Counted from the first letter of the stretch, positions 31,993-41,609 are shown. The stretch is 44,419 nucleotides of DNA from Nitrosopumilaceae archaeon (GCA_022823825.1 JAJEHG010000042.1:1-44419), one strand, 5' to 3'. The notes: generated by a model from the letters alone, not told the origin. Numbers and translations are program-made.

Positions 31993-34368
31993 ATGAGAAC
32001 GGCAGACATGCCACTCAAGTTTTTGATAGTAGTCGCCGCAGCTGTTGTTGCCGCGGGCGCGCACCAAGAAGCCAGCGCCCAGGATGAGATGGACACGGTG
32101 ACCGTCGGCATCCTCGTGCCATACGGCGTGGGCGAGTACAGCACGTACGTGCTGAACGCAATCGACCTGTCCGTGCACGACTTCAACCGCGGCGCGCACG
32201 AGAGGGGGTGGATGCTGGAGACCGTCAAGGCCGACACCAGAAGCGACGGCGGGACGGCGCTGCGGGCAGTGGAATCCATGTACGCCGACGGCATACGAGT
32301 GGTGATCGGGCCCGCATATAGTTCGGTCCTGGAGCACATATCCGGCTACGTCAACCGGAACGGGATCGTGACTGTCAGCTACGCATCCGGATCCACGTCC
32401 CTGTCGATTCCAGGCGACTACATATTCCGCACCGTGTCCGACGCGGACACCATCGCGGGCGCGTTCGTGGCGCAGATGAGGAGCGACGGAATCACGCGGG
32501 TCGTTATGATATCGGTGGACGACGCGATCGGGCGCTCCGTGGGGGCCGCCGTCGGCAGCGCCGTCGGCAGCGCGGCCGGAATGGACATGGCCGGCTCGCT
32601 GCAGGTGCCGCTAAAGTCGGCCGGTCCCGACTATACGGCGGCCGTCGCGTCGCTTGAGGGCGTGCTGGCCGGAATACCGGACGCGGATCATGCGAGAACC
32701 GCGGTCGTCCTGTTTGACCACAGCGGCGGGATCGTGGACGTGGCAAGGAGTGCGGCGGCGCTCGGAGGCGCCGTCGGCGACACCAGGTGGTACGGACCGG
32801 ACCATTCAATGGCCGAGCTGGAGATGGATCCGGTCGCCGTCGGGTTCATGAAGATTGTGGACTACAGGACAGTCGAGCTTGCCGCGAACGAGAACCACGT
32901 CAACGTATGCATAGACGCGGGGCTGGGAGCCCGAATACCCGCGGCCAACATACTGGCCTACCATGCGTACGACGCCGTGTCGATAGTGGGAGCCGCAATC
33001 GACGCGGCCGGGGGGCCGGGCTACGACGCGGCCGCCGTCAGGAACGGTATGGCAGAGGCCTCAAGGGGGCTGGGCGCGCCCGAGTCGGCCATGGGCGTGA
33101 GCGCCGCGTTCAACGAGAACGGGGACCTGGCAGCCAGCGACTACCTGGTGTACGAGATTGACGACGCAAGCGACATGTTCATCCCGACGGCCAGGTACGA
33201 CTCGGCGTCGGACTCCGTGGTGCCGAGCCCCGTGTACGAACCGCGGCGCATAGGAGTGCTCGTCTCCGAGACTGGACCCCTGACGGAACTCGGATACCCC
33301 GCAGGCAAGGCCATCTGCCTGGCGGCCGCCGACTACAACTCGCAGCTGCGCGCGGGCGGGGCGGACTGGCAGCTGCGCCTCACCAAGCTTGACGACGGGG
33401 CCATACCGTCAAGGACGCTGGACAGCATCAGGGAGCTCTACGGCGACGGCATACGGGCGGTTCTGGGGCCCGTCTCGAGCTCCAGCCTGTCGGCAGTCAT
33501 GAGCTCGTTTGGGGGGATAGACGACACGGTCGTGATAAGCTACGCGTCGTCGTCCCCCACACTTTCCGTGGAGGGTGACAACGTGTTCCGCATACGCGCG
33601 CCCGACACCCACACCGCGCCCGCCTACGTGAAGCTGCTGGAGCATGACGGCATAGAGAGCGTGGTGGTGGTGCACCGCGAGGACGCGTGGGGGCACGCGC
33701 TCAGCGACGCGGTGGAGGAGCAGCTGGCGCGGAAGCCGGGCATCGACATGATCGCGAGCTTCCAGTACGACCCGGCCGAAACCTCCGCGGGTGACCTCAA
33801 GGCCGTATCGGACAGAGTGGGCGAGACAGTGGAGTCCGTCGACGGGAAGAAGGCCGCCATACTGCTGTTCGGATTTAACGAGATATCGGTCCTGCTGGGG
33901 CACGCGAGCGCCAACCCGTCGCTGCAGGACAGCAAGTGGTACGGGTATTCAAGATCCGTAATAGGGACGGATCCGGGACGGGCGGACTGGGAGGAGCGCG
34001 TGCGGTTCCTGTCACTGAACCCGGCGTACGCGCCCAACGACGTCAGCCGCCACATATACGACAGCGTGCCGGGCGCCAACGTATACGCCCTTTACGCGTA
34101 CGACGCCACGTTCACGCTTGCCAACGCAGTGGGGACGGTCGGCAGCTCGACGGATGCCGCAAGGCTGGTCCAGGCTGTCCCGGCCGCGGCGCTCTCCATA
34201 CAGAACCCGGCGATAGGATTTCCGCTGGCGCTCGACGCGGCCGGCGACTTGGATGTGAGGCATTATACGGCCGTCGTCTACAGGGACGGCTCGTTTGTAG
34301 ACTATGCATACTACGACGGCTCCGAGGACATGCTGCGGCTGCTGTACCAGCCGCGGATATGCCGCTAA
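31993..34368 (+). CDS. Two-domain LivK-like periplasmic binding protein
   Basis: A 791-residue exported protein with a signal peptide (MPLKFLIVVAAAVVAAGAHQ, ending near ASAQ) and two tandem type-I binding-protein domains of the branched-chain amino-acid family. Domain 1 starts VTVGILVPYGVGEYS (about 36) and has AVESMYADGIRVVIGPAYSS; domain 2 starts RIGVLVSETGPLTELGYPAG (about 417) and has SIRELYGDGIRAVLGPVSSS. Both repeat the same downstream pattern (VISYASxSxxLSxxGDxxFR), showing an internal duplication. No lipobox Cys and no C-terminal anchor are evident. No permease or ATPase genes are adjacent, so it may serve a distant ABC transporter or act as a sensor or adhesion protein. Confidence 0.9.
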   Translation: MRTADMPLKFLIVVAAAVVAAGAHQEASAQDEMDTVTVGILVPYGVGEYSTYVLNAIDLSVHDFNRGAHERGWMLETVKADTRSDGGTALRAVESMYADGIRVVIGPAYSSVLEHISGYVNRNGIVTVSYASGSTSLSIPGDYIFRTVSDADTIAGAFVAQMRSDGITRVVMISVDDAIGRSVGAAVGSAVGSAAGMDMAGSLQVPLKSAGPDYTAAVASLEGVLAGIPDADHARTAVVLFDHSGGIVDVARSAAALGGAVGDTRWYGPDHSMAELEMDPVAVGFMKIVDYRTVELAANENHVNVCIDAGLGARIPAANILAYHAYDAVSIVGAAIDAAGGPGYDAAAVRNGMAEASRGLGAPESAMGVSAAFNENGDLAASDYLVYEIDDASDMFIPTARYDSASDSVVPSPVYEPRRIGVLVSETGPLTELGYPAGKAICLAAADYNSQLRAGGADWQLRLTKLDDGAIPSRTLDSIRELYGDGIRAVLGPVSSSSLSAVMSSFGGIDDTVVISYASSSPTLSVEGDNVFRIRAPDTHTAPAYVKLLEHDGIESVVVVHREDAWGHALSDAVEEQLARKPGIDMIASFQYDPAETSAGDLKAVSDRVGETVESVDGKKAAILLFGFNEISVLLGHASANPSLQDSKWYGYSRSVIGTDPGRADWEERVRFLSLNPAYAPNDVSRHIYDSVPGANVYALYAYDATFTLANAVGTVGSSTDAARLVQAVPAAALSIQNPAIGFPLALDAAGDLDVRHYTAVVYRDGSFVDYAYYDGSEDMLRLLYQPRICR

Positions 34369-34523
34369 CGCGGCGAGGCGCTCCGTGCGTCGTCCAAAAG
34401 TCCGCCTTCTGTCACTCCACGTGACATGATGGCAGATTTTGCCACGGTGTATGACGAGGGATGTCCGACGCAGCGGCAGCAGCAGCGGCAGCGCCTGGCC
34501 CCACGCAGGCGCCCATTTTCCTG

Positions 34524-34535
34524 CTTTAAATATAG
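34524..34535 (+). promoter_or_regulatory. TATA box of the 185-aa gene
   Basis: The element ctttaaatatag is centred about 25 bases before the ATG at 34554. The 140 bases further upstream hold a GCAGCG-type triplet run (about 34471-34495) and no gene. Confidence 0.65.
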
Positions 34536-34553
34536 GGATAGTGACTGTGCGTC

Positions 34554-35111
34554 ATGGAGTATCTGACCAAGTATCCCAAAACCGTCTCGTTTGTGGACGG
34601 GCCAAAGCGCAAAAAGATAGGCGTCGACTCGCAGGACGGGGTCGAGCAGCTGCACATCGTGGTCAGGAAGAGCTTTAACGAACTTGCAAGGATATTTGCC
34701 CAAGAGGGGTTTACAAAGGTAAAATTCGAGCACAAGCAGCCGGGCCAGATAGGGCACGGCTTTAACCTCAAGCTCAAAAAGCCGTGGGAGATACACGTAA
34801 GGATGGTCGACCTCAAGAAGGGGCTGATCGGCATACACGCAGAGGTGGAGGTGTCACGGGACTACCTGCAGCACCTGTTCTCCCAGAGGACGCCAGTCGT
34901 GTACGAGGTGGCCGACATTCTCAGGAGGTACCAGATAGAGTACGACATATGGCACGGGCGCATACGGAAGACCATACAGGAGATAGCTGACAACTACAAG
35001 ATCAGGCTTGCCACGCCGAGCCTCCCGGTGTTTGCATGGAAGCCGATGCTGTTCGTGATAGGCACAATAGGCGCCATATACGGGTGGAAGTACATTACAA
35101 CCATAGTCTGA
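34554..35111 (+). CDS. Tail-anchored protein, unknown function
   Basis: A 185-residue protein with a soluble N-terminal part and one C-terminal membrane helix (about 160-182, PMLFVIGTIGAIYGWKYITT) with almost nothing after it, a tail-anchored layout. The soluble part is basic (PKRKKIGVDSQDGVEQLHIV, then KVKFEHKQPGQIGHGFNLKL) and contains a regular alpha/beta pattern. No family is recognised. Its TATA box and codon use look like those of its neighbours. A role at the membrane surface is likely; the partner is unknown. Confidence 0.65.
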   Translation: MEYLTKYPKTVSFVDGPKRKKIGVDSQDGVEQLHIVVRKSFNELARIFAQEGFTKVKFEHKQPGQIGHGFNLKLKKPWEIHVRMVDLKKGLIGIHAEVEVSRDYLQHLFSQRTPVVYEVADILRRYQIEYDIWHGRIRKTIQEIADNYKIRLATPSLPVFAWKPMLFVIGTIGAIYGWKYITTIV

Positions 35112-35160
35112 CCGCGTGTACGCCCCTGTGACAGACGAATCAGGCGCACGAGGGCAGCAG

Positions 35161-35490
35161 CTAGACTCCGAGCGGCTCGTCCTTTGTCATCTCAAGCGAG
35201 ACCTTGTCGCCGACTGACAGTCCCATGTCCTTGTACTCGTGCATGTCCAGCTTGATCTGCGTAAGGTTTCCGGCCATCGCCGGATTCGCCATGCCGGAGA
35301 ACACCTTGTTGAGATCCTTCATCATGTCGTTGATGTTTGTAAACCCCATCACCTTCGGACTGTCATAGGGGGACGGAGGGTTGCTTTCCATGCCGCCCTT
35401 GAGATCCTTGGCCGATGCAAGCGATACTACGACGTAGGGGGAGCCGTCGTGGGAGGCGTCGATGCTCTGAACCACAAACTCCTTCTTCAT
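35161..35490 (-). CDS. Small acidic-neutral protein, unknown function
   Basis: A 109-residue protein beginning MKKEFVVQSIDASHDGSPYV, with strands at VVVSLASAKDL and a C-terminal part (TQIKLDMHEYKDMGLSVGDK, then VSLEMTKDEPLG) that looks like a small beta-barrel strand order. The middle is Met-rich (DMMKDLNKVFSGMANPAMAG). I do not recognise the family. A TATA element (35511-35520) is 26 bases before the ATG, so expression as a leaderless gene is likely. It is convergent with the tail-anchored protein gene. Confidence 0.65.
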   Translation of the reverse strand: MKKEFVVQSIDASHDGSPYVVVSLASAKDLKGGMESNPPSPYDSPKVMGFTNINDMMKDLNKVFSGMANPAMAGNLTQIKLDMHEYKDMGLSVGDKVSLEMTKDEPLGV

Positions 35491-35510
35491 GATTGCGGAT
35501 AGATTTGCGT

Positions 35511-35520
35511 CTGTATAAGT
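35511..35520 (-). promoter_or_regulatory. TATA box of the 109-aa gene
   Basis: On the minus strand, acttatacag is centred about 26 bases before the ATG at 35490. Confidence 0.65.
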
Positions 35521-35577
35521 GGATTTCTAATCGCGTATGCGCAGACCGGCTGCCGGCCTCGGAGGCGGCGGCGCCAC

Positions 35578-36447
35578 TCACACCGCCGCATGGGACGACA
35601 GTCCGCGAACGTAGACGCACTGCCCCGCAGGCACAGCAGTCTCAGACGGGCCGGAACGCCTGCTTGTCAGCGGGACGCCCGAGCCGCGTATTATTACAAA
35701 CGGGATGGACTCGGCGCCCTCCCCCATTGCGTGGTTTGCCACGGTAGCCATAGAGTCCGATACGGCCTGAAACGTCACCTTGAGCGGGTTGCCCTCAAGG
35801 TCGGGCTTGGATCTGGCATCCCGGACAGGCTCTATGCCGGCATGGGCCACGGCCACCCCGGATGTCCCGACCCTTGCAGGCATCAGTCGGCTGTCGACCA
35901 GTATCACCCCCACGGCAGCGCCCATCTCAAGCAGGATCTTGCGCCGGAGCAGCTCGGCAGTCTCATAGGGCGAGTCAGGATACAGTACGGCCCTGCCCCT
36001 TCTTGCGTTTGACAAGTCTATCCCGGCATTTGGTGCAAGCAGCAGTCCGTGCCGTCGGGGGGCTCCCGGAGTGCGGCGCGCCGTGCGGCAGGTGCCGGAG
36101 CCGGCGGGCGCCGGCTCGGCTGGAGGCGGGCGGAACGGGGTGGATGCCGCGATTACAAAACCGGCCGTCCCTCCGAGTACGCGATCCGACTCCCGGAGTA
36201 TGAGCTCGGCCATCTCGCGGCCCAGCCCGTAGCGCTCAGACAGGCGCCGCGCCTGCGCAGAGGCGTGCACGCCCCGCACGTCTACGATCCGCCCCTCTGC
36301 ATACGAGGCGTACTTTGTGGACGCGGCAAGTATGTCACCCTGCTCAAGCCGCATGCCGCGGCGCCCAAGCGAACGGACAAGCTCTGCGAACATGTCAAAC
36401 CTGCCGCTCATGTGTCTCGACTCAAGCGGCAGCACAGTCAGTGGCAC
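35578..36447 (-). CDS. cofE: Coenzyme F420-0:L-glutamate ligase CofE
   Basis: CofE adds L-glutamates to F420-0 using GTP, the last steps of F420 synthesis. The 289-residue reading from GTG 36447 begins PLTVLPLESRHMSGRFDMFA and continues with RLEQGDILAASTKYASYAEG (about 33-52) and the conserved AVSDSMATVANHAMGEGAES motif near the C terminus, which holds metal ligands. About 30 residues rich in Pro, Ala and Arg (PPPAEPAPAGSGTCRTARRT) are inserted after the central helix region, just before the conserved LLLAPNAGIDLSNA stretch. The GTG start is favoured by a TATA box 28 bases upstream; a longer Ala-rich frame to 36576 is unlikely. Confidence 0.87.
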   Translation of the reverse strand: MPLTVLPLESRHMSGRFDMFAELVRSLGRRGMRLEQGDILAASTKYASYAEGRIVDVRGVHASAQARRLSERYGLGREMAELILRESDRVLGGTAGFVIAASTPFRPPPAEPAPAGSGTCRTARRTPGAPRRHGLLLAPNAGIDLSNARRGRAVLYPDSPYETAELLRRKILLEMGAAVGVILVDSRLMPARVGTSGVAVAHAGIEPVRDARSKPDLEGNPLKVTFQAVSDSMATVANHAMGEGAESIPFVIIRGSGVPLTSRRSGPSETAVPAGQCVYVRGLSSHAAV

Positions 36448-36470
36448 GAACGGCGCATGCCCCGGCTCTC

Positions 36471-36480
36471 TTTTATTCTT
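36471..36480 (-). promoter_or_regulatory. TATA-like box of cofE
   Basis: On the minus strand, aagaataaaa is about 28 bases before the GTG at 36447 and decides the start. Confidence 0.55.
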
Positions 36481-36602
36481 GGCGGGGGAGGGGCGTGGCC
36501 AAGCGGCGGCAGCGGCAGCGGTAGAGGACTGCCGCGGCAGCTCCCAGCCGCGCGCGTACCGGGCCGATTTGGGCACGGCCTAGTGCCTGCGCATGTACAA
36601 AA

Positions 36603-36611
36603 CTTTTAACC
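36603..36611 (+). promoter_or_regulatory. TATA-like box of the leuC-leuD cluster
   Basis: The element cttttaacc is centred about 29 bases before ATG 36636 and only about 14 before ATG 36621, which favours the later start. Confidence 0.55.
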
Positions 36612-36635
36612 CGTACCGACATGCCGCGGATCGTA

Positions 36636-37982
36636 ATGAACCTGGTTGAAAGGATACTTGCGCGCGCGTCCGGCAGAAGCAGCGTGTCTCCGGACGACGT
36701 GGTGTTTGCAAAGGTGGACAGGGCCATGGTGCACGACGTGTCGGGGCCCGGGGTGATCAAGGTATTTGAGAAGATTGCGGGGCAGGGAATCCCCACAGAC
36801 AAGCTGTGGGATCCGGACCGCGTGTGGGTGGCCGAGGATCACTTTGTGCCGTCGGCTGAGAAGATATCAGCAGAGAACATTGCAAGGCTCTCCGAGTTCA
36901 CCAGCAGGTACGGAATCAAGAACCACTTTAGGTACGGGATGGGCCAGTACGGCATATGCCACACCATATCACACGAGGAGGCCATGGTGATGCCGGGGGA
37001 CGTCTACGTGGGGGGCGACTCCCACACCAACACCACCGGGGCGCTCGGGGCCTTTGCATGCGGGCTGGGGCACACCGACATGGCGTACGTGCTGCTCAAC
37101 GGCCAGATATGGTTCAAGGTTCCCGAGACGATGTACTTTAGGCTCAACGGGAGGCTGCCTGGCCACGTGATGGCAAAGGACTTCATACTGAGGATAATAG
37201 GCGACATCGGGACCGACGGCGGGGCCTACAGGACCATGCAGTTTGGGGGGACGGGCATAGAGGAGATGTCCGTCGAGGGCCGGCTGACCCTGTGCAACAT
37301 GACGACGGAGGCGGGCGCCAAGAACGGCATAGTGCGCCCGGACCAGAAGACCGCGGCATACCTGGAGGAGAGGATGAACGATGCCGGAGGGGGGACGACG
37401 GCAAAGGTGAGCCTGAGTCGCGGCGGCGCAGACTACTCGGAGCCGGACGGGGCAGAATCTGACTATGCCGCCGTATACGAGTACGAGGCCTCCGAGCTGG
37501 AGCCCGTGGTGGCCGAGCCGTTCTCGCCGGAGAACACCAGGCCAGTCAGCGAGGCCCCGTCGGTGGAGCTTGACAAGTCGTACATCGGCTCGTGCACGGG
37601 CGCAAAATACGAGGACCTGGAGGCCGCGGCGCGAATACTAAAGGGCAAAAAAGTCAGGATCAGGACGGAGGTGCTCCCGGCCGCCATATCGATATACAGG
37701 CGCGCCATGGAGTCGGGGCTTCTCAGGATATTTCTGGACGCGGGTGCCACGGTGGGGCCGCCCACGTGCGGCGCCTGCTGCGGCGCGCACATGGGCGTGC
37801 TGGGCAAGGACGAGGTATGCATCAGCACCACGAACAGGAACTTTCCCGGGAGGATGGGGCACGTAGAGTCCAGGACGTACCTGGCGTCCCCGATGGTGGC
37901 CGCGGCATCCGCGGTGACGGGCAGGATAACCGACCCGAGGGAGATCGTGCCCGCGGCATCGTGGGGGGGAGGAGGAACATGA
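36636..37982 (+). CDS. Isopropylmalate/homoaconitate dehydratase large subunit, archaeal type
   Basis: The large subunit of an aconitase-family hydro-lyase. It isomerises 3-isopropylmalate (leucine) or homocitrate (lysine by the LysW route). The 448-residue protein begins MNLVERILARASG, contains GDSHTNTTGALGAFACGLGH (about 132-151), and has the cluster cysteines in GSCTGA and in TCGACCGAHMG, so a [4Fe-4S] cluster can form. Compared with typical archaeal forms it has an acidic insertion (about 257-310, YSEPDGAESDYAAVYEYEAS onward). The stop overlaps the following small-subunit ATG (ATGA). The exact substrate is undecided between leucine and lysine routes. Confidence 0.85.
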   Translation: MNLVERILARASGRSSVSPDDVVFAKVDRAMVHDVSGPGVIKVFEKIAGQGIPTDKLWDPDRVWVAEDHFVPSAEKISAENIARLSEFTSRYGIKNHFRYGMGQYGICHTISHEEAMVMPGDVYVGGDSHTNTTGALGAFACGLGHTDMAYVLLNGQIWFKVPETMYFRLNGRLPGHVMAKDFILRIIGDIGTDGGAYRTMQFGGTGIEEMSVEGRLTLCNMTTEAGAKNGIVRPDQKTAAYLEERMNDAGGGTTAKVSLSRGGADYSEPDGAESDYAAVYEYEASELEPVVAEPFSPENTRPVSEAPSVELDKSYIGSCTGAKYEDLEAAARILKGKKVRIRTEVLPAAISIYRRAMESGLLRIFLDAGATVGPPTCGACCGAHMGVLGKDEVCISTTNRNFPGRMGHVESRTYLASPMVAAASAVTGRITDPREIVPAASWGGGGT

Positions 37983-38524
37983 GCGACAACGGCGCAGTTA
38001 CGGGCGGCGTAATAAAATACGCGAGGGACAACATAGACACAGACGTCATCATACCCGGGCAGTACCTGAAGATACACGACTATGCGGAGCTCGCGACGCA
38101 CGCGATGGAAGGGCTTGACGGGGACTTTCACTCAAAGGCCAAGAACGCCAGCTTTATCGTGGCGGGCCGCAACTTTGGATGCGGTTCATCTAGGGAGCAC
38201 GCACCGATAGCGCTGGCGCACTCCGGAATCAAGGCGGTGGCGGCCCTCTCGTTTGCAAGGATATTCTACAGGAACGCGGTGGACGGCGCGTTCCTGCTGC
38301 CCATAGAGATAGGGGAGGACGCGTACGAGGGCACAAGCGAGGGGGATGTCATAACCATAGACGTCAAGGCGGGCCAGATGCGCAACGAGACCACGGGCAG
38401 GAGGTACGAGATCAAGCCGTTCTCTGAGATCATAGGCAAGATAATAGAGGCGGGGGGACTGTTCAGGTACGGGATGCAGCAGCAACAGCAACAGAAACAG
38501 AAACAGCAGCAGCCGGGGTCCTAG
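37979..38524 (+). CDS. Isopropylmalate/homoaconitate dehydratase small subunit, archaeal type
   Basis: The swivelling small subunit paired with the preceding gene. The 181-residue protein has [20 protein letters not shown] (18-37) and the active-site [21 protein letters not shown]. The specificity loop reads YLKI. In the characterised Methanocaldococcus enzymes the isopropylmalate form has a Val at the third position and the homoaconitase form an Arg, so a Lys there leans towards homocitrate but does not settle it. The C terminus ends in a Gln/Lys run (about 167-178) from a CAG/CAA/AAA repeat, absent from family members. The coupled start gives matched expression. Confidence 0.83.
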   Translation: MSDNGAVTGGVIKYARDNIDTDVIIPGQYLKIHDYAELATHAMEGLDGDFHSKAKNASFIVAGRNFGCGSSREHAPIALAHSGIKAVAALSFARIFYRNAVDGAFLLPIEIGEDAYEGTSEGDVITIDVKAGQMRNETTGRRYEIKPFSEIIGKIIEAGGLFRYGMQQQQQQKQKQQQPGS

Positions 38525-38526
38525 GC

Positions 38527-39972
38527 ATGGCGCAGAACGCCTCCACCCTGTTTGAAAAGATATGGGACTCGCACGAGGTGCTGCGCAAGGGCGCGGACGG
38601 CCCGTCGCTGCTCTACGTGGACAGGCACATGGTGCACGAGGTAACGTCCCCGCAGGCCTTTGAGGGGCTGCGCGCAAACGGCAGGAAGGTCAGGCGGACG
38701 GACCTTACCGTGGCCACGATGGACCACAACGTGCCGACCACGCCCGGCGAGCGCAGGCTTCCCATGGCGGACCAGACGTCTGATCTGCAGGTGCGCACGC
38801 TTGAGGAGAACTGCCGCGAGTTTGGAGTCAGGCTGTTTGGCATGGACAGCCCCGATCAGGGGATCGTCCACGTGATAGGGCCGCAGCTCGGCATTACGCT
38901 GCCGGGGGCCACGATAGTGTGCGGAGACAGCCACACCTCGACACACGGGGCGTTCGGGGCCCTGGCCTTTGGGATCGGCACAAGCGACGTCGAGCACGTC
39001 CTGGCATCGCAGACCGTATGGATGCAGAAGCCCAAGCCCCTCGAGATTATGATACGCGGGAGCATGTCAGTGCAGCGCGCGGTCACCGCAAAGGACGTCA
39101 TACTGTACGTGATACGGAAGATCGGAACCGACGGAGGCGCGGGGCACGTGGCGGAGTACAGGGGGCAGGCCGTGTCTGACATGTCAACGGAGCAGAGGAT
39201 GACAATCTGCAACATGTCAATCGAGGCGGGCGCCAGGGCGGGGCTCGTGGCGCCGGACGAGAAGACGTTTGAGTACCTGCGCGGCAGGACGTACACGCCG
39301 GAAAACTACGAGGAAATGGTGAGCGCGTGGAAAAAGACGCTCAGGACCGACTCAAAGGCGTCGTTTGCAAAAAGGTACGAGATCGACGCAGGGAGGATAG
39401 CCCCCCAGGTCAGCTGGGGGACGAATCCCGGAATGACGTGCGACGTTACGGAGGAGGTGCCGGATCCCGCAGAGTACGGGGGCGGCGACAGGTCAAGGGA
39501 GGATAGCGCCAGAAAGGCATTACAGTACATGGGGCTCGAGCCCGGGACGCCCATGACCGAGATACCGCTTGACAGGGTCTTCATCGGGTCGTGCACCAAC
39601 GCGAGGCTCGAGGATCTCGTGGAGGCGTCCCGCGCAGTCAGGGGGCAGAAGATTGCACGCGGGGTGAGGGCCATGGTGGTGCCCGGCTCGCAGGCGGTAA
39701 AGAGGAGCGCGGAGGAGATGGGCCTTGATGCCGTATTCAAGGACGCGGGTTTCGAGTGGCGCGAGTCAGGATGCAGCATGTGCCTTGGAATGAACCCGGA
39801 CATACTCATGCCGGGCGAGCGCTGCGCGAGCACCTCCAACCGCAACTTCGAGGGCAGGCAGGGGACGGGGGGCAGGACGCACCTTGCAAGCCCCGTGATG
39901 GCCGCCGCGGCCGCCGTGAACGGCCACTTTGTAGACGTAAGGGAGATGGACATGCAGGATGGAGCCGTTTAG
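38527..39972 (+). CDS. leuC: 3-isopropylmalate dehydratase large subunit, bacterial type
   Basis: The longer bacterial-style LeuC of 481 residues, converting 2-isopropylmalate to 3-isopropylmalate in leucine synthesis. Typical features are [13 protein letters not shown] at the start, [21 protein letters not shown] (split, about 32-52), the [20 protein letters not shown] motif, and cluster cysteines in [12 protein letters not shown] and [11 protein letters not shown]. It begins two bases after the archaeal-type small subunit, so all four subunit genes share a transcript. It overlaps the next gene by 14 bases. The bacterial type beside an archaeal type suggests acquisition from bacteria (inference). 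Confidence 0.95.
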   Translation: MAQNASTLFEKIWDSHEVLRKGADGPSLLYVDRHMVHEVTSPQAFEGLRANGRKVRRTDLTVATMDHNVPTTPGERRLPMADQTSDLQVRTLEENCREFGVRLFGMDSPDQGIVHVIGPQLGITLPGATIVCGDSHTSTHGAFGALAFGIGTSDVEHVLASQTVWMQKPKPLEIMIRGSMSVQRAVTAKDVILYVIRKIGTDGGAGHVAEYRGQAVSDMSTEQRMTICNMSIEAGARAGLVAPDEKTFEYLRGRTYTPENYEEMVSAWKKTLRTDSKASFAKRYEIDAGRIAPQVSWGTNPGMTCDVTEEVPDPAEYGGGDRSREDSARKALQYMGLEPGTPMTEIPLDRVFIGSCTNARLEDLVEASRAVRGQKIARGVRAMVVPGSQAVKRSAEEMGLDAVFKDAGFEWRESGCSMCLGMNPDILMPGERCASTSNRNFEGRQGTGGRTHLASPVMAAAAAVNGHFVDVREMDMQDGAV

Positions 39973-40627
39973 GACGGTCAGGAGCGTGGCAACGCCGCTT
40001 GACAAGATAAACGTCGATACTGACCAGATAGTGCCAAAGCAGTTTCTAAAGCTGGTGCAGCGCTCGGGCTTTGGAAGGTACCTGTTTTATGACTGGAGGT
40101 ATGAGAGGGGGGAGGGCGGCAGCGACGGCGCATCAGTCGTCCCGAGGCCCGACTTCGTACTAAACGACCCCAGGTACAAGGGCTCGGCCATACTCGTGAC
40201 GGGTGAGAACTTTGGGTGCGGCTCCTCAAGGGAGCATGCAGTATGGGCCCTTGCCGACTATGGGTTCAGGGCCGTGATCGCGCCGTCCTTTGCAGACATA
40301 TTCTACAACAACTGCTTCAAAAACGGCGTACTTCCGGTCACGCTTGAGAGAGGCGAGGTTCGCGGCATGCTCAAGTTCGGGGGCGACATAGAGGTCGACC
40401 TTGAGGCCGGGGAGGTAAGGATGTACAGCCCAGGGGATCCCGCCGCCCCGCCCCGCGTGGCGCGCTTTGAGATAGAACCCCACAGGCGGACGGTCCTTTT
40501 GGAGGGGCTAGACGAGATTGCGCAGACACTAAAGTACGAAAAGGAGATATCAGAGTTTGAGAAAAGGTCAGGCCCGACGAATGGCGCGATTCCCCCCCTG
40601 TCCCCTGACAAGCCATTGGGGGCATAA
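39959..40627 (+). CDS. leuD: 3-isopropylmalate dehydratase small subunit, bacterial type
   Basis: Partner of the preceding LeuC. The 222-residue protein has the longer bacterial form with [20 protein letters not shown] and [11 protein letters not shown] in the substrate region, then [21 protein letters not shown] (about 85-105), where the archaeal type is shorter. The C-terminal part ends in a Pro-rich tail ([15 protein letters not shown]). The start lies inside leuC, 14 bases before its stop. Presence of both pairs means that leucine and a second pathway can each have their own dehydratase. Confidence 0.95.
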   Translation: MEPFRTVRSVATPLDKINVDTDQIVPKQFLKLVQRSGFGRYLFYDWRYERGEGGSDGASVVPRPDFVLNDPRYKGSAILVTGENFGCGSSREHAVWALADYGFRAVIAPSFADIFYNNCFKNGVLPVTLERGEVRGMLKFGGDIEVDLEAGEVRMYSPGDPAAPPRVARFEIEPHRRTVLLEGLDEIAQTLKYEKEISEFEKRSGPTNGAIPPLSPDKPLGA

Positions 40628-40719
40628 CCGCCGGCGCGGTGGAAGAGAAGCGTGGCAGCGGCATGCCGCGCCCACCGGACAGCAGGGGGCGCTGTGCCAG
40701 ACGCGCAAGGCTGGGACGA

Positions 40720-41574
40720 CTACGGTGCATTCGCCCCGGCGCGTGCGCGGGCCATTTCAGACAGTATCTCGCGTATGGCATCCTTTTTTCTCTCCAGAAC
40801 CGCGGGCGATTCTACGTCGACCCACTGCGCGTCGCCAATGTCAAACGCGCTTATTGCGCCCTCCTCTGAGAGGCCTTGCAGTATGTCGTGGGAGAGGTTG
40901 ATCTGCGTCCTGACGGCGGTGCCTCTGCGGCTGTCACTTCCGCTGTCACCGCCGCTGTCACCGCCCGCCTTACGCGTGGCGCGCGTCTCGGAATTCACAC
41001 GATCCATCGCGTCGGAGATGCGCGACAGCACGCCGTGATGCAACATATACACCCCGAGGCATTCGGACAAGGGCAGGTCCATCACGGGCTTTTCGATGAA
41101 CTTGAGTACGACGCCGTCGTCGTCGACTGCGGCAAAACCCGTCTCCTCGGCACGCTTGGCGCGAGTCGCAATGCACGCCGTGCTGCCCATGTCACGGAAC
41201 TGCCTGTACATTCCGGCCAAATCCACGGCGCACAGGTTGTCGGCGAACCACAGCACAAACGGCTCGCCCGGCGGGATCAGCCCCGACGCGTGAAGCAGGT
41301 CACCGCCGGTGCCGCTCTGCGAGTCCTGCACGAATGCAATACGTCCCGAGTCGTATGCGGGATCGTCTGCTCCGTAATAGTTGTAAATCTGCCCCCCCAG
41401 TCCCGCAAGGTCGGTGATTACAACAATCTGGTCCACAAATTCAAATGACTCGACATACCGCACGATGTGGTCGATGAGGGGCTTGTCGCGTACGGGCGTC
41501 ATCGCCTTTGGAAAGTACTCAGAATACGGCCTGCCCCGGGTGCCCTGCCCGCCGGCCATGATTATCGCCTTCAT
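40720..41574 (-). CDS. Sugar-1-phosphate nucleotidyltransferase
   Basis: A 284-residue enzyme of the NTP_transferase family (glucose-1-phosphate thymidylyl/uridylyl group), making NDP-sugars for glycosylation or surface polymers. It starts with the signature MKAIIMAGGQGTRGRPYSEY and PKAMTPVRDKPLIDHI, and carries the activated Lys in EKPVMDLP and the FADNLCAVDL metal-side Asp. The signature normally reads GxGTRLRP; here the Leu is a Gly. A Gly/Asp/Ser-rich insertion (RKAGGDSGGDSGSDSRRGT, about 202-220) breaks the C-terminal half. The gene is convergent with leuD and stands apart from other sugar genes. Confidence 0.87.
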   Translation of the reverse strand: MKAIIMAGGQGTRGRPYSEYFPKAMTPVRDKPLIDHIVRYVESFEFVDQIVVITDLAGLGGQIYNYYGADDPAYDSGRIAFVQDSQSGTGGDLLHASGLIPPGEPFVLWFADNLCAVDLAGMYRQFRDMGSTACIATRAKRAEETGFAAVDDDGVVLKFIEKPVMDLPLSECLGVYMLHHGVLSRISDAMDRVNSETRATRKAGGDSGGDSGSDSRRGTAVRTQINLSHDILQGLSEEGAISAFDIGDAQWVDVESPAVLERKKDAIREILSEMARARAGANAP

Positions 41575-41600
41575 GGTTGTACAAACGACAGTGCGGTTGT

Positions 41601-41609
41601 GATATAATC
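41601..41609 (-). promoter_or_regulatory. TATA box of the nucleotidyltransferase gene
   Basis: On the minus strand, gattatatc is about 30 bases before the ATG at 41574. Confidence 0.6.
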
